The notes under the pieces: generated by a model
The model's database searches: none
What the model was told of the DNA's origin: nothing
The model's input: the letters and a program-made list of their open reading frames with translations, nothing else
Origin: Pelargonium nanum
Taxonomy: Eukaryota > Streptophyta > Magnoliopsida > Geraniales > Geraniaceae
Direction of reading: 5' to 3'
Assembly: GCA_036897485.1 (NCBI GenBank)
Contig: JAYMTF010000765.1
Coordinates: 1 to 30,504 of the forward strand
DNA: 30,504 nt
Made by a program: the position numbers and the translations under genes
In this document: piece after piece, positions 1 to 11,290 of the stretch
Position numbering within the stretch: position 1 is the first letter of the stretch
How the letters are laid out: each line of letters begins with the position of its first letter

Positions 1-216
1 ATATTTTAACTTTAAATTATCTCGAACTATTTTCCATCAATTCCGTCACTTAACTTTGACGGAATTTTTCAAAAATGACAATATGCATGTTCATTCTTGT
101 CACAATTTTTTGTAATTTTAGACTACCATGTACTTGTCACATTTTGCAATGTATTACCCTAAACTTGACATTTTCGAAAAATAGATGAAAAATAGTTTAA
201 GATAGTCTAAATTTAC
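1..216. mobile_element. MITE-like element with terminal inverted repeats (cut by window edge)
   Basis: Bases 12-38 and 184-210 are inverted repeats of each other, matching at 22 of 27 positions, and the similarity continues weakly outward for about 8 bases. The roughly 145 bp between them is AT-rich and non-coding and holds a small internal hairpin (TTCCGTC near 41 and GACGGAA near 58). This is the build of a short non-autonomous DNA transposon. The left end may lie outside the window, so no target duplication can be judged. Superfamily not assigned. Confidence 0.45.
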
Positions 217-447
217 AAAAAAAAAAAAGAACAAAAATAAATATAAGAATATTCATTGCAAAAAGTAATAAATACAAGATACTCATACATAATTATCCAT
301 TAATGATTCCATAATTTGTAAGCTCATGTGTTTGTTAAAGTACACAAGAAACAAAACTCTTATCTACTTAACTTCGTTTTACCAGGGGACTAGCTACGTG
401 GATGTAGTTTATTTTTTCAGATAATTTAAAAATAGAAAAACAAAATA

Positions 448-484
448 CACGTGGATAAATCTGGTCTGTCACCTTGGCCACGTG
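448..484. promoter_or_regulatory. Two G-box (CACGTG) motifs
   Basis: CACGTG occurs at 448-453 and again at 479-484. G-boxes are bound by plant bZIP and bHLH factors, and paired copies are common in light- and ABA-responsive promoters. No gene starts close downstream on the plus strand; the nearest start is about 1.5 kb away. The pair could be distal elements of the MAPKKK gene, serve a minus-strand gene outside the window, or be chance. Confidence 0.35.
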
Positions 485-1894
485 GACGGAGAGAGCGCGT
501 TAATATAGTGTAAAGTGTGTGTGTTAGATCTTCTTTTTACCAACTCCAATCCGTATCTGCGTATCATATCATTTCACACAACACACTTTCTTTTTTTGCC
601 AATCATAAAGCAAACATACAGTATGTTTTTCTTTCTTTTTTCAAATCATTTCACTTCTATTTATTATTCATCACTTGCTACCAACATAAAAATTGGAATT
701 GCAAATTGACTATGCCAAACGCCAAATGTATCAAGGATAGATAATTGGCGTATGTACATTATCCTTTTACGTGTAAAATGTATTAATTTTACAGATAAAT
801 TTATCGATACAATTATACATTTAATCTATGAAAAAATTAAGGTGTAATTAAATAATATTGAATTTACATCAATTTATTGGTAAATTTAAATACATTTATC
901 GGTGTGAAATTCTACATTTGTCATATATACATGAGACATACATTTATTTGTATTAAAATCTAAGTACTTTCCGATAGACGAATTTCATATAATTTTTTTA
1001 AACTACATTTTATATTTTTATATCTTGAACTTTGGTCTTTCCGGTCTAGCCATCTTTATAAATTAAAAATTGATACCATGTATGTCTCAACATAAGTTAA
1101 TGCTGCCTAATTTTTTATAAGTTAGATTGGCTACTCAGAGGTTGATACATAGTGTACGCGAAAGCCACTTCAACGCTCAAGAAATTTGAACATTGAATGA
1201 GATTAACAAGCAATCCCGTCCAAGGAGCTCGTCCAAGAAACTCGCTCGGCAGACAACTTAAAATTGTTGCGACATTTCTAGAATTGCCACGACTAATATT
1301 CCTATTGTTTCAAAACGAACAGTCGTTGCTCAAATTGAATAAATCCATGTAAAGACTATTCCTCTTCAAGTGACTCAATTGTTTTAAAAGTAATTTACAC
1401 ATTTTTAACTAACTTAAAATAAAAAACTCAATAAATTTGAAACAAAATTGATATGAAAATATACACCTATTATGAGACAGAACCATTACAATTTTCTTCC
1501 ACAGAATCATATTTGGATATATCTTAGTATATAAATTAAATAAAACAACGGCTGCTAAAGGTGACGAAATTGTAGTTGGGTTTGGTACGCCATAACTTTA
1601 ATTTTATAAAATTAAATTTAAACCAAATTTTGTATCCACCAGTGTAGTGTACTTGCCATCAACTTATGGCGATATTTTTGTAACACCATAAATATAAAAT
1701 AACGTAAATGTCGATACATACATAGCATACGTACATAGTAACTATTATTATAATATTATGGTTTGTATTTACGTAACACATACATTTTCCATTTTTTTCA
1801 TAAAAAAAATTAAAAAATGTAGTCCACGTCAGCATTCCAACTACTCGTCTCCTGCTCTGCCGGCTCCGATACTCCTTCCTAGCTGGTTCTCACT

Positions 1895-2027
1895 GTAATC
1901 TATAGCTCTCTCTTTCTTGGCTCCATTTTCAATTCCTCTCTTTTTCTTCTTCAAAACGACGTTGCTCGCAGTATAAATCTACACCACGCACGGTCGTTTT
2001 GGTTTGTCTTCAAGAATTCTCTCAAAC
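1895..2027 (+). promoter_or_regulatory. Core promoter / leader of the MAPKKK gene
   Basis: A pyrimidine-rich tract (CTCTCTCTTTCTTGG and TCCTCTCTTTTTC) covers about 1904-1955, and a TATAAAT box lies at 1972-1978, only 50 bp before the start codon at 2028. If that TATA is used the leader is very short; if the CT tract is leader, transcription starts further upstream. The start context AAACATGCC is acceptable for a plant. Confidence 0.4.
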
Positions 2028-5000
2028 ATGCCGGTTTGGTGGGGGAAAAAATCCAGCAAGACCAAAGAGGACCAGAATCCGTACGGAAGCTACCACCACA
2101 GTCTCGTGAAATCGACGGTCAAGAGCAAAGGAAAGGACAAGGACAAGGCCAGGAGCTTCGACGAGGTCTCGGCGGCGATTTTGTCGCGAAACTCGCCCGG
2201 AGGAAGCCGGGATCTCGGCAGCGGCGGCGGATTTTCGGGGTTTGATTCGGATGGTGGTGGTGGTGGTGAGAAGAGGGGGCATCCGCTGCCCCGGCCGTCG
2301 ATGCAAGGAATTGGGCACGATCAAGGGGGTGGCTTGGGATCTGGGTCGGTCTCGGTTTCGAGTGTGAGCTCGTCCGGGTCTTCTGATGATCATGCTGTTT
2401 CGATTGATCAGGGTCAATTACACTTGGGTGGTTTCAGGTTTGTTTGTTTCTCGGGAATTTCATGATTTGGGTTTTGGAAGAGTAGAGATTTTGTGTGTTG
2501 TGTTGATCGAATTGATGATTATGAATTGAAAATTGAACATTTGGAGTTTTGTTTTGAAGCTCGGATTTGTGTTAAATTGCACTGATATTTTCTTAATTTT
2601 GAAGCGTTTTGAGCTGAGTTGACTGTGTCTCTCAATTTTCAGTTGGTTCTATGCTAAATATTTTGATTAAGATGGTCTAGAAAGTTATTGGCTTGCAAAT
2701 TATGGTCATTGTAAATGATTAAATTCGAAGATTTATGCCTTGTTGTTTGTTGATTGCAGAGGAAATGGTGATATCAAGTTCAATGCTAGGGCAAAGAGCC
2801 CGTGTCCGGGGTCCAGAGGACCGACTAGCCCGACATCACCTCTCCATCCGCGGTTGTCGGGTATGAGTCTGGATTCTCCAACAGGGAGGCAAGAAGATGG
2901 AAGGTGTCAATCCCATCAGCTGCCTCTTCCACCAGGTTCTTCTACTAGCCCTTCTGCCTTGCCCTACTCGAGAACTGTTGGAGTGACTGAAAATACACCT
3001 TATACTTTGTCAAAATGGAAAAAGGGGAAGCTTCTAGGAAGGGGTACTTTTGGGCATGTTTACCTTGGATTTAACAGGTAATGGTGATTACTCGTTAATG
3101 TTGATTAGCACTAGCCAAAGAAAAAAAACACATTCAATTGATCTAAGAGTCGCCTCTGGTGTTTTATAGCACTTGGGTATTTCTCACAAGAAGTAAACAT
3201 TTTGCTGGCTGCCAAAGTTCAGAAATGTGTTACTGAAAACTATATGGGCTATTGAAAACTGATAGAGAGCAATTAAGGGTACCATAGCAACATTTTGTAG
3301 ACGCTGAAGTGTTTTGTTGTACTGTGTTGCTTTATATGGCTAATCAAATGTTGTAACTTTTCAGTGAGGGTGGACAGATGTGTGCCATAAAAGAAGTCAG
3401 GGCTGCTTCCGATGATCAGACATCAAAAGAATGTTTCAAGCAACTCAACCAGGTGCTCATTGATTAAATCTATTGGATATTGCGCTTCATGTTTTCAGCC
3501 AGTTTTTCTTTGAACCTTTGACTTTGGACTTTTACTTATGGGTTTGTGACTTGTTTGCATTTGTGCACAGGAAATAAATTTGCTGAGTCAGCTATCACAT
3601 CCAAACATTGTTCGGTATTATGGAAGTGAACTGGTACGAGTTAAATCTTCAGTTTTACACTGATAATTATGTTGGGGCTTACAAATACCTAACTATAGTG
3701 AGGATTGGAGGACGGATGAGTTTCCTTTCATGGCATCTGAGCACTCTGTTTAATGAGGTGCAGTATTATGAATTTTGAACCTTTTTATCGTAATACTTGT
3801 GAATTTCCATCTTCTCAGGGTGAAGAAACACTCTCGGTTTATTTGGAATATGTCTCTGGAGGTTCAATCCACAAATTGCTTCAGGAATATGGAGCTTTTA
3901 AGGAACCTGTTATTCAAAATTACACAAGACAGATTCTTTCTGGACTCGCCTACTTACATGGAAGGAACACAGTGCACCGGTACTTGCAAATTGATATTTG
4001 GCTTTGGATATTAACAATTGTATGAATATGAAGTGGCTTATTTTAGTTTGAGATTCTGAAGCTGTTGGTTTTTCCCGCAGGGATATCAAAGGAGCAAACA
4101 TCTTAGTTGGTCCCAATGGTGAAATCAAATTGGCAGACTTTGGGATGGCTAAACATGTAAGTCTCGTATCAGCCATCAGACAACAAAGCTCGATTCTGGA
4201 ATACTGGAACGTGAAAATATTTTACACACACTTATACTGTTATACTTATCTTCACACGTTTATAACTAGGAAAGCAAAGCTGCAAAAGAAAGATTGTTTT
4301 TTGTGAAAGGCCCTATTGCTTAGGAGAGAATAAGGGAAGAGAACTTTTACTTTTACAGTTGTCTGATTCCAGTTTACATTTCTGTTCATCTGTCGTCTAT
4401 GTGTTCCACTTGCACATTAGAGCATGTGATCTCCAAGTTCAATGCAAATCTTAGAAAATGGAAACCTTAAAATCTAGTCGACTGAAGAACTGCTAATAGT
4501 GGCATTTTATTGATCTTATAGTCATTGCTTTAAGTAAGTACTTAGAACTGATTTTCTTATGTTCTGAACCAGATAACAAATTGTTGTTCAATGCTCTCTT
4601 TCAAGGGAAGTCCTTACTGGATGGCACCTGAGGTATTATCATCTTCTCTCCTTGTGATCCTTAATTCTCATTATTTGTAACTGCTCTTTACTCATGAATT
4701 GTATCCTATATTTTGTTCTCAGGTTGTAATGAATACAAATGGTTACAGTCTTGCAGTGGATATATGGAGCTTAGGGTGTACAGTTCTTGAGATGGCATTA
4801 TCAAAACCACCTTGGAGTCAGTATGAGGGGGTGCGATATATGTTATTAGAACATAATTTGTTATGGTCTGCTTGAAGTATTTTTGGAACCAATATTGTTT
4901 TATTATGTTGGATTCAGGTGGCTGCTATATTCAAAATTGGGAACAGCAAAGACATCCCTGAGATTCCTGATCACCTTTCTAATGATGCAAAATCTTTTGT

Positions 5001-6083
5001 GAAACTGTGCTTGCAACGAGATCCATCAGCACGTCCTACAGCCTCACAGCTACTAGACCATCCTTTCATTCGAGATCAAGCCACAACAAGAGTAACAAAC
5101 ATCAATGTACCGAAGGATGTCTTTACCTACACCTCTGATGGAAGCCGCACTTCGGTATATAGCCTTCTTGATTATATATCTTCTTGACATTTATATTATT
5201 TCGGTTTTCTAGTTTCTAATAAAAACTAATCAAATTCTCTAAAGCCAGTTTTTATTTAGTTGCGTGATATGAAACTAGAGGCTGTATATGAATATGAGAC
5301 AGAAAATACAAACTACGGATATTCCATAAGTAAAGTAACGGAAATTTAATCCTGGAACTGTCTTGCAGTCAAATATCTAATTCCTCATGGATGTGTATGC
5401 GTATTAGATTTCTGTCAGCATTTTTAGTTTATAAAAAGTGTCCCCTGTTGGGAGAATTTGATCCTTATCTTTCCAGAACGTGTGTGAAACAGAAGTTATT
5501 GACTTCTAAGTTTAAATTGGTTTACGAATTATTCAATGTTCTATTTCGAGATTGTTTGAACTTTGAAATTGTTTGAACTTTGAAAGTAATCAAAGACAAC
5601 CTTTACTAATTTGTTAGTTTTTACTTATTGAGCAGCCAACTTTAGAGCTTCGGTCCAACCGAATGGCTTTGTATGATGGAGATTACACAGCAAAGCCGGC
5701 GGTGACAAATTCGAGAGCGTTGCTGAGCTCGAGGTAACATGTCATTTGATGTCCTAGTACATGCTTCATAATAAGCATACCATATCATGAAGTAATTTGT
5801 GGTATATTTTTGCAGGGAGAATGTTAGAACAATCATGTCTTTGCCTGTCTCTCCATGTGCAAGCCCGTTACGACAGTACGGACCAGCCCATAAGAGCTGT
5901 TTCCTTTCTCCTCCTCATCCAACTTTTGCTACGATGGGGCAAAGCGGTTACAATTTCAATGACTACTCATTATACCCGAGACCAAAGTCACCAAACAGTC
6001 AGTACAGTCTCGATCCGTGGCAGGACACCTCGCTATTTAAACCTCAAACGCCTGGCGGATCTCCAAGATCAAGACTCATTTGA
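2028..6083 (+). CDS. MAPKKK3: MAP kinase kinase kinase, MAPKKK3/MAP3KA type (MEKK/YODA class)
   Basis: Serine/threonine kinase that phosphorylates MAPK kinases. The Arabidopsis relative acts in immune and stress signalling above MKK4/5 and MPK3/6 in the cytoplasm. Coding exons: 2028-2437, 2760-3077, 3365-3452, 3571-3633, 3819-3979, 4081-4156, 4573-4632, 4723-4830, 4918-5154, 5636-5733, 5816-6083; all junctions are GT..AG and the frame stays open for 628 aa (Arabidopsis about 609). The start matches the family N-terminus (MPVWWGKKS). Residues 1-220 are Ser/Gly/Pro-rich and probably disordered, with the family stretch GHPLPRP and an Asp-Gly5 run. The kinase domain is about 224-479: P-loop GRGTFGHV 230-237, ATP lysine K252, helix-C E273, HRDIKGAN with D348 and N353, DFG 366-368, GSPYWMAPE 384-392. 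The tail of about 150 aa carries RENVR and SLPVSPC motifs shared with the family. It looks intact and active. Orthology is from memory; closely related MAPKKK5 or YODA is less likely given the N-terminus. Confidence 0.93.
5551..5584. repeat. Perfect 17-bp tandem duplication in MAPKKK intron 9
   Basis: The unit ATTGTTTGAACTTTGAA occurs twice head to tail at 5551-5567 and 5568-5584 without mismatch, inside the intron between 5155 and 5635. Exact identity points to a recent duplication. It lies about 50 bp before the intron's 3' splice site, where a branch point could fall, but no functional role is evident. Confidence 0.8.
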
Positions 6084-6800
6084 GTGGGATAGCGTTATAT
6101 ACTGACAAAATAACATTCTTCCAAGTTTCTCTGGAATGCCTCGTGATGTCCTGCTTGTCTATAAAACTGGTCAGTATTTCACTTACTGAGATGAAAGTGT
6201 ACTCGGGTTCTCTACGTATGGGAACTACAAGAGGTGTATAGTTGGAGAATGGCAGCAGAATATGTCGGAAGATGTTGGTTTCTTGATCTTTGTAATATTA
6301 TGTTGTTGTACATGTTAGGGGGGCATTAGAAAGTAATCTGTTTAGTGTTTATTTTACGAGTTTTAACGACTGATCTAGCACTTGCAGCATAGGCACTTGG
6401 ATGAAAAGTCGTGCTGTATATGACATAGGACTGTTTATATTGTAACAAATGTCACTATGTTTAGATGACCAGGTCCTGTCCAGGCTGTGTTGGATGATTT
6501 TGAGGTCAGTTTTTGATTGCTAAATGAATTTTGTTATGTTTGAATCATATGTTTTGTATAGTATGATGATGAAACTGAGTGTGTCTTCAAATTTATAGTT
6601 GTTTGTGATGTGGTTAATAACATAATAAAACCCAAAATTATATCTTACATGGACGGTCTACGTGGCAAGAAAGCCGACGTGGCTAGTCTTTACCTGCTAC
6701 AGCAGGTTACATTTTTTTTGAATATTCAGGGATTGACACGACTAAAAATTCAAACCAGAGGCTAACTCTATAATCCACAAAAGTTTAGGGGGTATATCAA
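6084..6800. other. MAPKKK 3' UTR and spacer
   Basis: T-rich 3' flanking sequence follows the stop, with TTTGTAATATTATG near 6290 and TTGTAACAAATG near 6440 resembling plant far-upstream and near-upstream poly(A) elements; the cleavage site cannot be fixed. Around 6711 lies a 7-bp perfect inverted repeat (ACCTGCT / AGCAGGT) with a 2-nt loop. Bases 6640-6793 look like old repeat sequence of unknown family. No coding sequence. Confidence 0.5.
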
Positions 6801-6990
6801 AGGGCAGTGGCGTAGTTGGCAACACAGGCTGCGTAAGTGGGAAAAGCGCTTGCGTTTGTTTCCCGCACAACGCACCGGTGAAGGTTTTAATTGTGAGGAT
6901 TAGTCAGAGTGTGGTAAAACACCTTAAAGGTGCCAACCGCGCGAGTGTGCGGGTCAGTTCAGGAACCCCATGTATAAACCGAAAAAAAAA
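6801..6990 (+). mobile_element. SINE-like retroelement, copy A (tRNA-derived head, A tail)
   Basis: Bases 6808-6819 (TGGCGTAGTTGG) fit the RNA polymerase III box A consensus TRGCNNAGYNGG. A degenerate box B candidate (GGTTTTAATTGT) lies near 6883. The body ends in ATAAACCGAAAAAAAAA at 6990. The candidate target site duplication is AAAAGTTTAGGRGGT at 6779-6793 and 6987-7001, with one mismatch. Two related copies lie at 11291-11402 and 12031-12252. The length of about 190 bp and the parts are those of a plant tRNA-derived SINE. I cannot name the family. Confidence 0.65.
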
Positions 6991-7124
6991 GTTTAGGAGG
7001 TTTGTAACCATTTATCATTTCGTTTTTAATTTGTTTGGAGGTAATTGAGTAACGGTTGTAAAATTTGGAAAAAGCAAAAGACCCAGAAGATAATTCCTCA
7101 TTGTAAATGAAAATATAAATAAAA

Positions 7125-7252
7125 TTCCCTCTCTTTCTTTCAGAGAAAGCTTTGCGAATTTTCTGAGATAAAAAACACATTTTCCCTCTCTTTTTCTCTC
7201 AGTCCTCTTCTTCTTCTTCGCATCGAAATCGTCATCGATCCCAATTTCAACG
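7125..7252 (+). promoter_or_regulatory. Pyrimidine-rich leader of the beta-CASP gene
   Basis: CT-rich stretches (CCCTCTCTTTCTTTC near 7127, CCCTCTCTTTTTCTCTC near 7185 and a CTT repeat near 7207-7219) precede the start codon at 7253. Such tracts are usual in plant 5' leaders and core promoters (Y patches). AATATAAATAAAA at about 7110 is a possible TATA region. Confidence 0.4.
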
Positions 7253-10200
7253 ATGACAATCGAGATGCCGAGAGGCCTGCCGTTCTCGGTGGATACATGG
7301 ACACCATCTTCGAAGAAGAAGAGGCATCATTTCCTGACTCATGCCCACAAAGATCACTCCTCTGCCATTTCCACACACTCCTCTTATCCCATTTACACTA
7401 CCCATCTCACCAAAACCCTCCTACTCCTATCCTATCCCCAGGTCTGTCCTTTTTATTGCAATTTGGAGATACCCATGTGAAATTTTGAATTAAAGTTTCC
7501 ATTTTTATTTTATTTTAGGGATTGTTGCAGCTTGATGAGTCTATGTTTGTGGATATTGAGGTGGGTCAGACAATGGTCATCGAAGATCCTGATGGGACTT
7601 TCACTGTTACAGCTTTTGATGCCAATCACTGCCCAGGTATGTGATACTGTATTAGTATAGTAACTTGTTTGTTTGTTTGTTTTTAATGATAATTTGTGTG
7701 GGTTGTGTGAAACTATTAGGTATGGTTGTTTATGGATTCTTGATATGCTTGTATGGGTCGCACTGTGATTTTGTGCTCTTTCTATGTTGTTGCCTTGTTG
7801 GGACTGACAGTAGTTAATTTACCCTTATGTTGAGGTGTTGATTTTTATTTTCTAGTATTCACTCTGCTTGTTTATAAGAACATATTTTTTTTAGAATTAG
7901 GTTGTCTTTGGGAACATGGATTTGATTTGAAATTCATGATTTGAAATTCATCATTTGAAATTTTGGATATGAGATGTTGTATTTCAAATACAAATATAAT
8001 ATTTGGGAAATCATAGAATTTCAAATGACAAGGTAAGAAATGTCATTTGAAATCTCATGTTGTATGCATGTTTTGAATGCTATTGGATTTGACTCAAATC
8101 CAAATCCAAATTATTGGAGTTACTAAACACCTCATTTGACTCAAATCCAGCATTTCAAATGAAATGCTGGTTCCCAAACACACCATTATAGTTTTTGGCC
8201 TCTAATGTGGATGTCGGATGTCGTTGTACTTTCCTTATTTTACTATCTGCTAGACCTCCAACGTGTCCAATTTTGCGCCCAGACAATTATTAAAGTTATC
8301 CCCTTATGGTTGAAGGAGATATTCATTATTCGCACTTGACTGAATTCTCATGTGTAATTATATATCTACTATATCTTCTTAATAGACATCAGTGTTGCTA
8401 TGATAGTAAGGTGTCATCTGCAGCTCTTCTATATGCATGTATGGTGTTAAGTTATATTAAGCTCATAAGAAATGCAATCTGATTGAATTATATTGCAGAT
8501 TGTTTGCGTTTTGTTTCTTTGCTGAATTGAAGCCAAGTCATGAACTGAAATGTGTTATCCTGTTCTTGTTTGCTTATCAGTATTGAACAATTATGACTGG
8601 CACTAAGTATGGATTATGTACTCCGTCCGTGCAAACTCTTCTCATCTGATTGATATTGCTTCCTTCCTGAATCTCTCCATCTGTTACTAATTATATTTTC
8701 TTGTCTCAAGATATCAAGTGAGCCTAAATTCCAATTTCAGAAGAAGCTTAGCAATTGGCATGTCACGTTGAATTTGCTATGTTTATTCTAGGACAAATAC
8801 TAGTAATCTGCAACAACTTGACTTTATTTTGGCATAAAGCCATTCAAAATTTGTCAACTTTATAACTACTTGACACTACATATGGAGGATTTTTTCACCT
8901 ATATGTAAATGCGACATTTGTATACATGGCTGCATATTCATCTCTGTATGATGTCATTCTTTTGAAAAGATTGATGTGCAAATAAAAACTTCAATGAAAT
9001 GATATAGAGAGGGAAAGTTCAGTGGTATAACTTCTAAGACTACTTGGAGATAACAATATTGACAGATGCTCACTTGTCTGGTGGGTTGTTTAAATTCAGG
9101 AGCTGTGATGTTCTTGTTTGAAGGCCAATTCGGTAATGTTCTGCACACAGGAGACTGTAGACTCACCCCTGAGTGCCTACTATGTTTACCAGAGAAGTAT
9201 GTTGGTAGGAAAGATAAAAAGCCGAGGTGTCGGCTTGATTATGTTTTTCTAGACTGTACATTTGGGAAATTCGCCCAAAAGATGCCCAGCAAGCATTCAG
9301 CAATTCGTCAGGTACTCTGGTGAACATTTTATTTTACTTCTTATATTCCTTTTTCTGTTTCATCCTCGTTCAAAATCTTCTGCTGCATCTATAGATTCGT
9401 GTTACACACTGGAATTATATCAACACGTTAACTGCAAAGGATTTGTTATTCTTTAGTTTTCTATTAATTTCAAATCTCATTTTCACTCCATTTTAAAATT
9501 TGTATCAGCTTCTACAGCTTTTCTATTACATTTATAGTTTCTTGTATTTTGCATTGATCGCTTTGCAGACACTCCCAAATAATTTTCCCCTTTCAAATGC
9601 TGTTTGGACGTGTTAGCAATAGAGCCCTATATTTCTCAGTTTCTCTTCTTTTGAGAAAAAGGTCAAGCCATCTATTATGCTTACATATCTTGTAACCTCA
9701 AACTGTTTAATTAACATCATATCTATGAAGCAGGTTATTGATTGTATATGGAAGCATCCCGATGTTTCTGCGGTGTATCTTAGCTGCGATCTTCTTGGCC
9801 AGGAAGAGATACTGGTGGGTGTGTCTCAAACATTTGGGTCCAAGATATTTGTCGATAATGCTTCCAATCCAGAATTCTTCCAAGCTCTCACACTTCTTTA
9901 TCCTGATATTATCTCTCAAGATCCATCTTCCCGGTTCCGGATATTTGATGGATTCCCTAAACTCTACGAAAGAGCACAAGCAAAGTTTGCTGAGGCTCGA
10001 GCAAATTTGCAGCCAGAGCCTCTTATAATTCGCCCTTCATCACAGTGGTATGCATGTGGAGAAGGGTATCTAGAGTCCGAAAAAACTCATCAGAAACAGA
10101 GATTTAACGAGGCAGTGAGGGATCAGTTTGGTGTTTGGCACGTCTGTTACTCTATGCATTCGTCCAGGGAAGAACTGGAGTGGGCATTGCAACTTATTGC

Positions 10201-10900
10201 ACCTAAATGGGTTGTCTCAACAACCCCAAGTTGCCGGGCTATGGAGCTAAGTTATGTGCAAAAGAACTGTTTTGTCTCTCAAATTGCTTCAGATGACCCT
10301 CTATGGAAGCTTTTAGACCTTGGGGTAGAAGCTTCTTTAGATGCACATGCATCGGTCAGAAGTGTGAATTGCTCTCCAGTAGTTGAACAGGCCACTATGA
10401 GTTCTGCAAGATCTCAATTGCACACTATAGCAATATCTACTAGCCCAAAAAGACTTCTAACTTTGTCTCCTCCGAGCCAAAAACCACCAGTCACATTATT
10501 TGGAAGAGCAAGGCTTGGTCTTCAAAGTTCTACATTTGTTCATGAACAAAAGAAAACCATATCCATAGAAGAAAACCATAATCTCCCACCAAATGTTACC
10601 AACGAAATAAACCAAAAACTCTCGCGTCAAGAAGTTGAGGAGGCTGCTAAAGAAACGTGCAAGTCATCCGAGAACAAGCTTCAGGCAGATGATACTGAAG
10701 TACAATGTGATAAGCCACCGGAGAAAGAGACAAAAGTGCCCAAGGGTTCTTCAGATTCACCCATTAGATCATCGAAGAGCTTCAATGAAAGCGTGAGGAG
10801 ATTGTACAGATCAATTAATGTACCAGTCCCTCGGCCTCTTCCCTCTTTGGTGGAACTTATGAATGGCAACAAACGTGCCAGAAAGAGGTATGAGCTGTAG
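7253..10900 (+). CDS. DNA repair metallo-beta-lactamase / beta-CASP protein (SNM1/Apollo/Artemis superfamily; At1g27410-like)
   Basis: Members of this superfamily are zinc-dependent nucleases acting on DNA in the nucleus, in cross-link repair, end processing or telomere care. Coding exons: 7253-7441, 7519-7636, 9100-9311, 9734-10900; 561 aa, frame open throughout. A second acceptor ending at 7530 would give 557 aa and reads YPQ-LDES, which resembles the Arabidopsis protein I recall. Metal-binding motifs are present: H30-x-H32-x-D34-H35 (THAHKDH), H100 in NHCPG, and D121 in HTGDCR. Beta-CASP motifs: D154 in FLDCTFG and H315 in CYSMHSS, then WVVSTTPSC near 332-340. About 200 C-terminal residues are polar and low in motifs, ending in SVRRLYRSI and RPLPSLVEL stretches. 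It lacks any ligase domain, so it is not the LIG6 type. All key residues are present, so the enzyme should be active; substrate unknown. Confidence 0.88.
7900..8185. mobile_element. MITE in intron 2 of the beta-CASP gene
   Basis: The block begins near 7902 with TTGTCTTTGGGAACATGG and ends near 8184 with CTGGTTCCCAAACACACC; the ends are imperfect inverted repeats sharing TTTGGGAAC and a following TTTGAAAT-rich arm. The interior is a foldback rich in ATTTGAAAT and CAAATCC, including the small hairpin CCAGCATTT / AAATGCTGG at 8147-8170. There is no coding capacity. The length of about 285 bp and the foldback build are those of a MITE. The target duplication is not clear, so the superfamily is left open. 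It sits in the 1463-bp intron 7637-9099. Confidence 0.65.
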
Positions 10901-11290
10901 TTCTATTTCTTCTCGCAATGGATGAATATCTCTAGTCTTTCTGTTAGCATACCCACTGAAGTGCTTTCGCCTGTAGTATAAAACTTGAGACTGAGACGTT
11001 CCATTGTCTTCTTCACGCTTTGCTGCACTGTGATAGTATATACCAACAATTCTTCCTAAATAATACTCTCATGAGATCCGGGTGTTACAGTTGGAAAATA
11101 ATGTAAAGTGAGTGCTAAGATTAGATCCTATGTATGGAACTATGTCTGAGGTTCATCAAAAATATGTGTTGGAGTATTATTCAGATATCAGGTATTTGTA
11201 TTCTCTGCATTATTGCATTTCAGCAGCATCAAGTATATCAATGATTGTAGCATTATTGTTTATATGTAATAAAAATAGTTGTAGTGATTC
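10901..11290. other. 3' UTR of the beta-CASP gene
   Basis: Non-coding sequence after the stop codon. AATAAAAATAG near 11268 and AATAATACTC near 11060 are possible poly(A) signals. Nothing else is seen before the SINE-like fragment. Confidence 0.45.

Larger units (their letters stand above)
217..2027. other. AT-rich spacer upstream of the MAPKKK gene
   Basis: No credible coding sequence is seen here. An A-run follows the MITE-like element near 218-229. Two CACGTG G-boxes lie 31 bp apart at 448-453 and 479-484, just before a purine-rich stretch and an AT-rich TTAATATAG, which resembles a promoter with no gene behind it. Bases 1130-1350 are less AT-rich than their surroundings and look like old repeat sequence, but I cannot name a family. 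From about 1895 the sequence becomes rich in C and T (leader or core promoter of the next gene). Confidence 0.5.

Noticed and set aside
515-744. Overlapping short open frames after the G-boxes
   Set aside because: Low-complexity Phe/Ser/Leu-rich translations with no family resemblance in AT-rich sequence; two overlapping frames of similar length point to chance.
2022-2417. Minus-strand frame opposite MAPKKK exon 1
   Set aside because: Arg/Pro-rich antisense shadow of a Ser/Gly-rich exon; no start context or homology.
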